A stretch of DNA of 6,705 nt, from positions 1 to 6,705 of the forward strand of contig WQUS01000088.1 in the NCBI GenBank assembly GCA_009781965.1. The letters are read 5' to 3'. Below the pieces are notes generated by a model. It was not told the origin of the DNA and searched no databases. It saw nothing but the letters and a program-made list of their open reading frames with translations. Shown here one piece after another: positions 1 to 5,402 of this stretch (within the stretch, counting starts at the first letter, position 1; each line of letters begins with the position of its first letter). A program made the position numbers and the translations under genes. Source of the DNA: Bacillota bacterium. GTDB lineage: Bacteria; Bacillota; Desulfotomaculia; Desulfotomaculales; Desulfallaceae.

Positions 1-1
1 G

Positions 2-1270
2 GATGAAATAGAAATGCTGAAACCATACGGACACGGCAACCCTTGCCCGGTGCTGGCCGTCTCCGACGCCAGACTGCTGCAATGCCGGGGCGTGGGCAAG
101 AATGAGGCCCATTTAAGAATTACAGTTGGTGAAAATGAGGCCAATCTTAACGGCATTGGTTTTAATCTGGGCAAGTATGCGGATGAACTGGCCGCCACCC
201 GGGAGGTCAGCCTTGCTTTTACCCCTACGATCAACGAATGGCAAGGCCGCAGCTACCTGCAGCTCAAAGTTAACGATTTGCAAGGTGAAACCAGATTTCA
301 GAACCAGGAACAAAATCCGGGCGAGGAAAATTATTTTCCCGGCGCCGGTGAACTGGTCTTTTTTCCAGAGACGATGCTGGCCAGGCTGCGTGATTACCTG
401 TTGCGCGCTCATCATGCCCTGCCGGGCGCCCTGAGTCTGTTCAAGGCGGCGGGAACAAACGCTTTAAGCAGTCAATCTCTTCCTGCTTCCGTCACTGGTC
501 TGGAACCGGAACCTGTCTCGCTGCATAAGCTGGAACCCGGGGAAAATATGCTTCTATTGCTGGTTAACAGTGCCCGGCATACCGTGCAGTTGGCCAGGTA
601 TTTTGCCCGGCGCCCCGGGTTTGGCGGATCTGTATCCTACCTGAACGGTTTTATGGACCAGGATCATCTGCGGCGGGAACAGCATAAGATAACTAACGGC
701 GCCGCCAAAGTGCTGATTTCTACCTATGCCTGCCAAAGGAACTTAATGGAATTAACAACCGGCCGGCCCGGCCTTGCTGTGGAGCGGATTATTTTGGTCC
801 GGCCTCCGGCGTTCCGGGAAGACTGGCAGTCCATTGCCGCCGGAGCTAATGTTGGCGGGTCAGTGCTTGTACAGGCCGCCTATCGTCCGGACGACTGGCA
901 AAAAAGTCAGCTTCCTTATATTGATGAACTGGCCCCGGAAAGGGAAATACTGGCTGACTTTTATAAAATATTGCGCTCACTGGCGCCGGAAGGCGCCGCC
1001 GTCTGCCCGGTTGATCGGATGTTGACCCTGATGGGCCGTTTGGGGCGCGATGTGGCGTCAATAATGCTGGCGGCGGTAGCCGCGGCGATTTTTAAAGACC
1101 TGGGCTTATTGCAATATGACTGGGAAGAGGATATGCTTAAGTATAAACTTTTGCCTGGCGACGGGCGGAGAAGGGAATTAAATGAGTCAGATGCCTTTGT
1201 CTGGACGAGAAGAATCAAAGGAGAGTGGCTGGACTGGGTTAGATCAGGCCCGGGATCTTACGGGGCGTGA
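2..1270 (+). CDS. recJ: RecJ single-stranded-DNA 5'-3' exonuclease, C-terminal part (5' end outside the window)
   Basis: RecJ is a cytoplasmic exonuclease that degrades single-stranded DNA 5' to 3' in recombination and mismatch or base-excision repair. The frame is open from base 2, so the gene begins upstream and only about 422 C-terminal residues are visible; the DHH and DHHA1 catalytic motifs are not in the window. What is seen: the family motif PYGHGNPCPVL (bases 23-55), followed by an OB-fold DNA-binding domain to about base 286 that contains HLRIT and the N-x-W-x-G...LQL-x-V-x-D signature (INEWQGRSYLQLKVND). After it come about 310 residues matching in position and size the C-terminal extension of Firmicutes RecJ; this part is poorly conserved and I place it by context. 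No frameshift or internal stop is present. The last 89 nt overlap the start of rel, and apt, often found between these genes, is absent. Confidence 0.93.
   Translation, partial: DEIEMLKPYGHGNPCPVLAVSDARLLQCRGVGKNEAHLRITVGENEANLNGIGFNLGKYADELAATREVSLAFTPTINEWQGRSYLQLKVNDLQGETRFQNQEQNPGEENYFPGAGELVFFPETMLARLRDYLLRAHHALPGALSLFKAAGTNALSSQSLPASVTGLEPEPVSLHKLEPGENMLLLLVNSARHTVQLARYFARRPGFGGSVSYLNGFMDQDHLRREQHKITNGAAKVLISTYACQRNLMELTTGRPGLAVERIILVRPPAFREDWQSIAAGANVGGSVLVQAAYRPDDWQKSQLPYIDELAPEREILADFYKILRSLAPEGAAVCPVDRMLTLMGRLGRDVASIMLAAVAAAIFKDLGLLQYDWEEDMLKYKLLPGDGRRRELNESDAFVWTRRIKGEWLDWVRSGPGSYGA
1167..1175 (+). promoter_or_regulatory. Ribosome binding site of rel, inside recJ
   Basis: The purine run GGAGAAGGG ends 6 nt before ATG 1182. 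It decides the start of rel, because the next in-frame candidates (TTG 1275, TTG 1281, GTG 1305) have no convincing purine run at a suitable distance. The site lies within recJ coding sequence, so translation of rel may be coupled to that of recJ. Confidence 0.6.
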
Positions 1271-3458
1271 CTATTTGCCTTTGGATGATCTGATCCACAA
1301 GGTAGTGCATTATAATCCGGAGGCCGATTTAGACCTGCTCAGGAAGGCTTATCATTTTGCCGATCTGCTGCACGCCGGCCAGAAACGGTTCTCCGGCGAT
1401 CCATACATTATACATCCTGTGGCAGTGGCTTTGATTCTTGCCGAGCTGGAATTGGATATGGATACCCTGGTGGCCGGCTTGCTGCACGATACGGTGGAAG
1501 ATACCGGCGTCACCCTGGAAGATCTGCAAGAAAACTTCGGGGTGGACATAGCCCTGCTGGTGGATGGCGTAACCAAGCTGAACCGCTTGCAATTTCAGTC
1601 CAAAATGGAGCGGCAGGCGGAAAACCTGCGCAAAATGTTCCTGGCGATGGCCAAAGATATTCGGGTGGTGTTGATTAAGCTGGCCGATCGGCTGCATAAC
1701 ATGCGTACTCTGCAGTATCATCAGCCCCGCAAGCAACAGGAAATAGCCCTGGAGACCGTGGAAATATTCGCCCCTTTGGCTCACCGGCTGGGTATTTACC
1801 GGCTGAAATGGGAAATGGAAGACCTGGCTTTCCGCTATCTCAATCCGGAAAAGTTTGCCGAATTGTCGGATCTGGTGGCCAAAACCAGGGATAAAAGGGA
1901 AGAATATATCCGTAACACTATTGTCATACTGAGAGAAAAATTAGCCGAAGTAAAAATTTACACTGAAATCCAGGGCCGTCCCAAACATCTGTACAGCATT
2001 TATCAAAAAATGCAGCAACAACAGCTTGATTTTCATGAAATCTATGATGTCATGGCGGTCAGAGTGCTGGTCAATACGGTCCGGGACTGCTATGCCGTGC
2101 TGGGTATCGTTCATACCATCTGGGTGCCGCTGCCCGGCCGCTTTAAAGACTATATTGCCATGCCTAAATCCAACCTGTATCAATCACTGCACACGACGGT
2201 GATCGGACCTCAGGGCGATCCCCTGGAAATCCAAATCAGAACCAGGGAAATGCACCGGACCTCGGAATACGGTATTGCCGCCCACTGGCGCTATAAAGAA
2301 GGCGGCCGGGTAGGCGAGAGCGACCGCAAACTGAATTGGCTCAGGCAATTACTGGACTGGCAGAAGGAAGTTAAAGACGCCGGCGAGTTCATGGAAACAC
2401 TGAAAATAGATATTTTCTCCGATGTGGTGTTTGTGTTCACCCCCAAGGGTGATGTGATTGAGTTGCCTGCCGGTTCAAGGCCTTTGGATTTTGCCTACCG
2501 GGTGCATACCCAGGTGGGTCATAAATGTGTCGGGGCCAAAGTAAACGGGAAAATCGTCACTTTGGACTATGGGCTGAAAAACGGCGATATTGTGGAGGTG
2601 TTGACCTCCAAACAAAGCCGCGGGCCAAGCTACGACTGGCTGAAAATTGTTAAAACCCCCCAGGCCAAAAACAGAATCCGCCAGTGGTTTAAAAAAGAAC
2701 ATCGGGATGAAAACATTATCCGGGGCCGGGAAGCGCTGGAGCGGGAAATCAAGAAACAGGCCCTGGAGCCGGAGATTATTAAAAGCGACCGGCTGTTGGA
2801 GTACGGCCGTAAAATGAATCTGGCCGGTTTGGATGATATTTGCGCCGCTGTTGGCAACGGCGATGTGGCTGCTTCCAACCTGGTGAACAAACTGCGGGAA
2901 GAACTGTCCCGGGAAGCCAGGAAAGGGCTGGCTGAGGAACGGTTGCAGGATATGCTGCAGGAGACCAGGGTTAAACCGTCCTGGGGCAAGCCCACCCAGG
3001 GGATTAGGGTGCGGGGGGTTGATAACCTGCTGATTAAACTGTCCCACTGCTGCAATCCGGTGCCCGGGGATGAAATAGTGGGGTATGTGACCAGGGGTAG
3101 GGGTGTGTCTATCCACCGTGAGGACTGCCATAATGTAGGCGCGTTGCTTAACGACCCGGACCGGTTGGTGGAAGTGGCCTGGGACAAGGACTTTCATTCA
3201 CCGTTCCAGGTGAAGCTGGAAATCGAGTCGGTAGACCGGGCCGGTTTATTAAACGATGTGATGGCTATTCTGACCGAACTGAAATTGAGCTCTCCTTGGG
3301 TCAGCGCCCGGGGCCGCAAGGATCATTCCGCGGTAGTGGATATAACCCTGGAGGTTAAGGATATGGATTATCTGGATTACCTGATTAGCAGGCTGAGCCG
3401 GGTTAAAGATGTTTATAACGTGCGGCGAACCGGCGCCGGCAGCAATAACAACAAGTAG
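1182..3458 (+). CDS. relA: Bifunctional (p)ppGpp synthetase/hydrolase (RelA/SpoT family, long RSH)
   Basis: This enzyme makes (p)ppGpp from ATP and GTP/GDP on starved ribosomes and also hydrolyses it, controlling the stringent response. Domains in order (758 residues): HD hydrolase about 50-200, with R69, H78, the LLHDTVED motif (H102, D103, E106, D107) and D169 in KLADRLHNM; synthetase about 240-375, with GRPKHLYSIYQKM at 265-277, D289, Y333 and E349; TGS about 413-475; a helical region; the conserved HCCNPVPGD segment 622-630 with a second Cys at 649; and a C-terminal ACT domain about 674-750. The RFKD sequence at 320-323 is the form found in bifunctional Rel enzymes rather than the ExDD form of synthetase-only RelA, and all visible hydrolase residues are intact, so both activities are expected. 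The chosen ATG gives an N-terminus about 25 residues longer than the streptococcal Rel numbering. TTG 1275 is the alternative start, giving about 727 residues. Confidence 0.96.
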   Translation: MSQMPLSGREESKESGWTGLDQARDLTGRDYLPLDDLIHKVVHYNPEADLDLLRKAYHFADLLHAGQKRFSGDPYIIHPVAVALILAELELDMDTLVAGLLHDTVEDTGVTLEDLQENFGVDIALLVDGVTKLNRLQFQSKMERQAENLRKMFLAMAKDIRVVLIKLADRLHNMRTLQYHQPRKQQEIALETVEIFAPLAHRLGIYRLKWEMEDLAFRYLNPEKFAELSDLVAKTRDKREEYIRNTIVILREKLAEVKIYTEIQGRPKHLYSIYQKMQQQQLDFHEIYDVMAVRVLVNTVRDCYAVLGIVHTIWVPLPGRFKDYIAMPKSNLYQSLHTTVIGPQGDPLEIQIRTREMHRTSEYGIAAHWRYKEGGRVGESDRKLNWLRQLLDWQKEVKDAGEFMETLKIDIFSDVVFVFTPKGDVIELPAGSRPLDFAYRVHTQVGHKCVGAKVNGKIVTLDYGLKNGDIVEVLTSKQSRGPSYDWLKIVKTPQAKNRIRQWFKKEHRDENIIRGREALEREIKKQALEPEIIKSDRLLEYGRKMNLAGLDDICAAVGNGDVAASNLVNKLREELSREARKGLAEERLQDMLQETRVKPSWGKPTQGIRVRGVDNLLIKLSHCCNPVPGDEIVGYVTRGRGVSIHREDCHNVGALLNDPDRLVEVAWDKDFHSPFQVKLEIESVDRAGLLNDVMAILTELKLSSPWVSARGRKDHSAVVDITLEVKDMDYLDYLISRLSRVKDVYNVRRTGAGSNNNK

Positions 3459-3484
3459 TGTTCTATTAGGGAAAATAATAAGCT

Positions 3485-3493
3485 AAGGGAGGT
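3485..3493 (+). promoter_or_regulatory. Ribosome binding site of the metallo-hydrolase gene
   Basis: AAGGGAGGT lies 7 nt before ATG 3501, a near-ideal match to the 3' end of 16S rRNA. The 42-nt gap after rel holds this site and no terminator, which supports co-transcription with rel. Confidence 0.85.
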
Positions 3494-3500
3494 AAAATAT

Positions 3501-4127
3501 ATGTTTTTTGAAGGCTTTAGCGTCGGCCCCATCGAGTCCAATTGCTACATAGTCGGTGACGAACAAACCAAAGAAGTGGCGGTGATCGATCCCGGCGCGG
3601 AAGGCGCCCGCATTGTTGAACGGCTGAAACAAAAAGGACTGCAGTGTAAATATATTATTCTTACCCACGGCCATGTGGATCATATCGGCGGACTTAACGC
3701 AGTGCAAAAGGCCACCGGGGCCGAAGTGTTGATCCATAAAGCCGACGCCGATATGTTGGTGAACCCGTCCCAAAATCTGTCCATGTTTATGGGTGAGAAT
3801 GTCAAGTTAAAGGAAGCCGACCGGCTGCTTGAAGACGGCGATACCATTCAAATCGGCAGTGTAACCGTTGAAGTAATCCACACGCCGGGACACACCCTGG
3901 GCGGCATTTGCCTCAAGCTGGACGACAAAAACATTATTACCGGGGATACCCTGTTTGCCGGCTCCGTAGGGCGCTCAGATTTTCCCGGCGGCAGTCATGA
4001 ACAGCTGATTAACTCCATTAAAACCAGGCTGATGCATTTTCCGGACGACGCCAGGGTTTACCCGGGACATGGCCCGTCTTCCACCATTGGCTCCGAGAAA
4101 AGACACAATCCATTCCTGATTTATTAA
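3501..4127 (+). CDS. Metallo-beta-lactamase-fold hydrolase, glyoxalase II-like (YqgX/YcbL type)
   Basis: This is a soluble 208-residue metal-dependent hydrolase of the MBL superfamily. The visible metal ligands are complete: HxHxDH as H56, H58, D60 and H61 in THGHVDHIGG, H131 in HTPGHTLGG, the bridging D149 in TGDTLFAGSVGRSDFPGG, and H190 in YPGHGPSSTIGSEKRHNPFL. The short length and the GRSDFPGG and closing NPFL segments fit the YcbL/YqgX branch rather than long glyoxalase II proteins, which carry an extra C-terminal helical domain. Members of this branch hydrolyse S-lactoylglutathione or related thioesters in some bacteria. In an anaerobic clostridium the natural substrate is unknown to me, and a non-glutathione thioester is an inference. 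The gene sits directly after rel, as in many Firmicutes, without the dtd gene that often separates them. The downstream neighbour converges from the other strand 21 nt away, and I saw no clear terminator in that gap. Confidence 0.92.
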   Translation: MFFEGFSVGPIESNCYIVGDEQTKEVAVIDPGAEGARIVERLKQKGLQCKYIILTHGHVDHIGGLNAVQKATGAEVLIHKADADMLVNPSQNLSMFMGENVKLKEADRLLEDGDTIQIGSVTVEVIHTPGHTLGGICLKLDDKNIITGDTLFAGSVGRSDFPGGSHEQLINSIKTRLMHFPDDARVYPGHGPSSTIGSEKRHNPFLIY

Positions 4128-4148
4128 AGAAGTTACTGAACAGTACAA

Positions 4149-4391
4149 TCAGTGTTCGTGGGGCTTGCAGCTATCGCACCCACACCCGGGCGAGTGACTT
4201 TTCCGGATGGCAAACTGATCTTTTCTGGTATGGCCGGCGCCTTCCAGGGCGTCGACCACCTGTTGTTTGATGGCGTCCAGATACTGGCGGCGTAATTTTT
4301 GTTGCTCTTCCTTTTCTTCAGGTGATAAGCCTTCATAACGCTGTTTGCGGGCCAGGTAGTTAATCCTCTGCACCAGTTCCATAGTAATCAC
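4149..4391 (-). CDS. DUF896 (YnzC-like) small protein with a Cys/His-rich C-terminal tail
   Basis: This is an 80-residue protein of the DUF896 family. Its N-terminal half has the family pattern: RINYLARKQ at 9-17, then LSPEEKEEQQKLRRQYLDAIKQ at 22-43, which forms the expected short helical hairpin. The molecular role of the family is not established; Bacillus subtilis YnzC is the reference member. The start is GTG at 4391, because GAGGTGA lies 8 nt upstream on the minus strand and the resulting MITMEL aligns with the usual MIS-x-E N-terminus; ATG 4382 would be 17 nt from that site. What is unusual is the end: residues 66-80 hold C70, C72 and C75 in a CxCxxC arrangement plus H66, H78 and H80, which looks like a metal-binding tail. 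The gene is divergent from the CBS gene and convergent with the MBL gene. Confidence 0.85.
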   Translation of the reverse strand: MITMELVQRINYLARKQRYEGLSPEEKEEQQKLRRQYLDAIKQQVVDALEGAGHTRKDQFAIRKSHSPGCGCDSCKPHEH

Positions 4392-4398
4392 TGTTTTT

Positions 4399-4405
4399 TC
4401 ACCTC
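4399..4405 (-). promoter_or_regulatory. Ribosome binding site of the DUF896 gene
   Basis: Read on the minus strand this is GAGGTGA, placed about 8 nt before the GTG codon at 4391. It favours the GTG start over the in-frame ATG at 4382. Confidence 0.7.
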
Positions 4406-4454
4406 GTTAAATAAAATGAGTAAAAAAAGTGCGAAAGTGAGCAAAATAAGTTTA

Positions 4455-4484
4455 ATTACATTATAATTATAGCATAACTATAAT
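4455..4484 (+). promoter_or_regulatory. Candidate sigma-A promoter for the CBS gene, within the palindrome
   Basis: A perfect -10 box TATAAT (4479-4484) sits 18 nt after ATTACA (4455-4460), which matches TTGACA at 4 of 6 positions. Transcription would begin near 4491 and give a leader of about 185 nt before ATG 4679. Other TATAAT hexamers at 4553-4558 and 4611-4616 lack a well-spaced -35 box but could contribute. Confidence 0.45.
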
Positions 4485-4489
4485 GTAAT
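4460..4489 (-). promoter_or_regulatory. Candidate sigma-A promoter for the DUF896 gene, mirror image in the palindrome
   Basis: By symmetry the minus strand carries TATAAT (bases 4465 to 4460) and, 18 nt upstream, ATTACA (4489 to 4484). Transcription would start near 4453, leaving about 60 nt of leader before GTG 4391. The -35 box of each direction overlaps the -10 box of the other by one base, so the two directions could not be occupied by polymerase at the same time. Confidence 0.45.
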
Positions 4490-4663
4490 TAGATCAAGCA
4501 ACTATTGTGGAGTGCAGGACACAGACAGGCCTGTTGAAACAGTTAAAACACTTATAATGCAGTTTAATTCTTAAATAATGCATCATACCCGGCGTTTATT
4601 GCCGCCGCACTATAATCCGCATCATAATCATAATATAGATGAAATACCTTGCAGTAGTATTCT

Positions 4664-4670
4664 AAGGGGG
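4664..4670 (+). promoter_or_regulatory. Ribosome binding site of the CBS-domain gene
   Basis: AAGGGGG lies 8 nt before ATG 4679. An in-frame TTG at 4673 would be only 2 nt from this site, so ATG 4679 is the start. Confidence 0.75.
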
Positions 4671-4678
4671 TTTTGCTC

Positions 4679-5191
4679 ATGCCAAAAAACGCTAAAACCA
4701 TTGGGGATTATATGGTGCCTTTTGAAGATTATCAACGGGTTACTTATGATACCACTTTGCACGAAGCATTAAACATTATCGCCAAAGAACACGATGAAAA
4801 AGGTTACCAATGGGTGATTGTGCTGAATGAAAACAATGAAATTGACGGATTTCTTACCTTGCGCAATATTTTTGAAGCGGTCAGCAATCTGGCCTTGAGT
4901 GCCAGCGGGATGTTCAGTATTCTTACTAATTTGAGCCGGGATGATATGTTTTACCTGGAAGGAGTGCAATTGATTAAAGATACCCCTTTAAAGAAAGCGG
5001 TGATGTCGCTGAACAATAAGATTTCGGTTCATGTTGACGACGCGCCGGGGATTGCCGCCGTGCTAATGCTAAGGCATCATATTACCATCATTCCAATCCG
5101 GGACAACCAGGATAAGATTATCGGCATGGTCAGGCCTATTGATTTGTTGCCCTATATTCAGGAATTATTTGATCACGCGCCGGTAAAATAA
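4679..5191 (+). CDS. Stand-alone tandem CBS-domain protein (Bateman module)
   Basis: This is a 170-residue soluble protein made of two CBS domains and nothing else. The first is about residues 7-68 (TIGDYMVPF, then WVIVLNENNEIDGFLTLRNIFEAV). A linker with a short hydrophobic stretch follows, and the second domain is about 105-160 (ITIIPIRDNQDKIIGMVRPIDLL). CBS pairs form a cleft that binds adenosine-containing ligands such as AMP, ATP or c-di-AMP, and such proteins usually act as sensors that modulate a partner. No catalytic domain or membrane segment is visible. The ligand and partner cannot be read from the sequence. In Bacillus, the small CBS protein DarB (CbpB) binds c-di-AMP and regulates Rel; the proximity to rel here makes a similar role conceivable, but I see no specific sequence match to DarB and this is speculation. 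The gene is monocistronic, with its own terminator downstream. Confidence 0.9.
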   Translation: MPKNAKTIGDYMVPFEDYQRVTYDTTLHEALNIIAKEHDEKGYQWVIVLNENNEIDGFLTLRNIFEAVSNLALSASGMFSILTNLSRDDMFYLEGVQLIKDTPLKKAVMSLNNKISVHVDDAPGIAAVLMLRHHITIIPIRDNQDKIIGMVRPIDLLPYIQELFDHAPVK

Positions 5192-5224
5192 AATGAAACA
5201 CCATAATAAATTCTTGAGGATAAT

Positions 5225-5264
5225 AAAACAATAGTGGCGCTTTCGGGGGCCATTATTGTTTTTA
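5225..5264 (+). terminator. Intrinsic terminator of the CBS gene
   Basis: A 14-bp stem pairs 5225-5238 (ending AATAGTGGC) with 5249-5262 (GCCATTATTG followed by T residues). It has one G-T wobble (5234/5253) and a 10-nt loop, and the T-rich tract runs on to 5263. The A run on the left arm means it could also work on the opposite strand. It separates the CBS gene from the hisS promoter that begins only a few bases later. Confidence 0.88.
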
Positions 5265-5269
5265 TTGTG

Positions 5270-5298
5270 TTGACAAATAGGCTAAGATTACATAAAAT
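5270..5298 (+). promoter_or_regulatory. Sigma-A promoter of hisS
   Basis: A perfect -35 box TTGACA (5270-5275) is followed by exactly 17 nt and then a -10 box TAAAAT (5293-5298), 5 of 6 to consensus. It sits directly after the terminator of the previous gene and in front of hisS, with a predicted transcription start near 5305 and a leader of about 98 nt. Confidence 0.88.
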
Positions 5299-5335
5299 TG
5301 GGTTCGAGTATAAACGCAGGCGTGCGAAGTCTGCT

Positions 5336-5369
5336 CTCCCGTACCAGATCAAGGTGGCGGGAGTTTTCT
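5336..5369 (+). terminator. Terminator-like hairpin in the hisS leader (possible attenuator)
   Basis: CTCCCG (5336-5341) pairs with CGGGAG (5358-5363). The stem extends through T5342-G5357 and, after one bulged G (5356), ACC (5343-5345) with GGT (5353-5355), closing a 7-nt loop. TTTT (5364-5367) follows at once. It lies about 30 nt after the predicted transcription start and ahead of hisS, where a constitutive terminator would be pointless, so conditional readthrough or an mRNA-stability role is plausible. The T run is short and interrupted by C5368. No T-box signature is present. Confidence 0.5.
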
Positions 5370-5402
5370 GTTGCGAAGAGGAGAAATGGGGGAAACTGTT
5401 AG

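Larger units (their letters stand above)
4453..4491. repeat. 39-bp near-perfect AT-rich palindrome between divergent genes
   Basis: The left arm TAATTACATTATA (4453-4465) and right arm TATAATGTAATTA (4479-4491) are exact reverse complements. The symmetry continues inward: after a single A/C mismatch (4466/4478), TTAT (4467-4470) pairs with ATAA (4474-4477) around the centre AGC (4471-4473). In total 17 of 18 position pairs are complementary. It lies between the divergently oriented DUF896 and CBS genes, so a terminator role is unlikely. It could be an operator for a dimeric repressor, a symmetric double promoter, or both. Confidence 0.9.

Noticed and set aside
2475..3197. 240-codon open frame on the minus strand
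   Set aside because: It lies entirely opposite the rel coding sequence, has no recognisable domain, and rel is unambiguous there.
4128..4152. Possible bidirectional terminator between the convergent MBL and DUF896 genes
   Set aside because: Only a 5-bp GAACA/TGTTC pairing with a 10-nt loop is present, and there is no T run on either strand.
4461..4477. TTATAAT half-site resembling a PerR or Fur-type box
   Set aside because: Only one half-site fits; the other half matches about 3 of 7 positions. The symmetry of the palindrome is centred elsewhere (4472).
4534..4558. TTGAAA followed by TATAAT as a sigma-A promoter for the CBS gene
   Set aside because: The spacer is 13 nt, too short for sigma-A. 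No alternative -35 box is found at 16-18 nt.
4578..4772. 64-codon frame beginning with a His-rich stretch
   Set aside because: It has no ribosome binding site, overlaps the CBS gene in another frame, and resembles no known family. The His codons come from the CAT/AAT-rich base composition.
5300..5345. GGGTTCGAGT followed later by TACCA looks like a tRNA T-loop and 3' end
   Set aside because: The T-stem cannot close, because TATAA follows the loop. There is no acceptor, D or anticodon arm, so it is chance similarity.
5346..5363. AAGGTGGCGGGAG resembles the T-box element of aminoacyl-tRNA synthetase leaders
   Set aside because: The leader is only about 98 nt, with no Stem I or specifier loop. 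The ACCGCG continuation of the T-box is missing, and the TGGC bulge would not match the acceptor end of tRNA-His, which needs TGGG.
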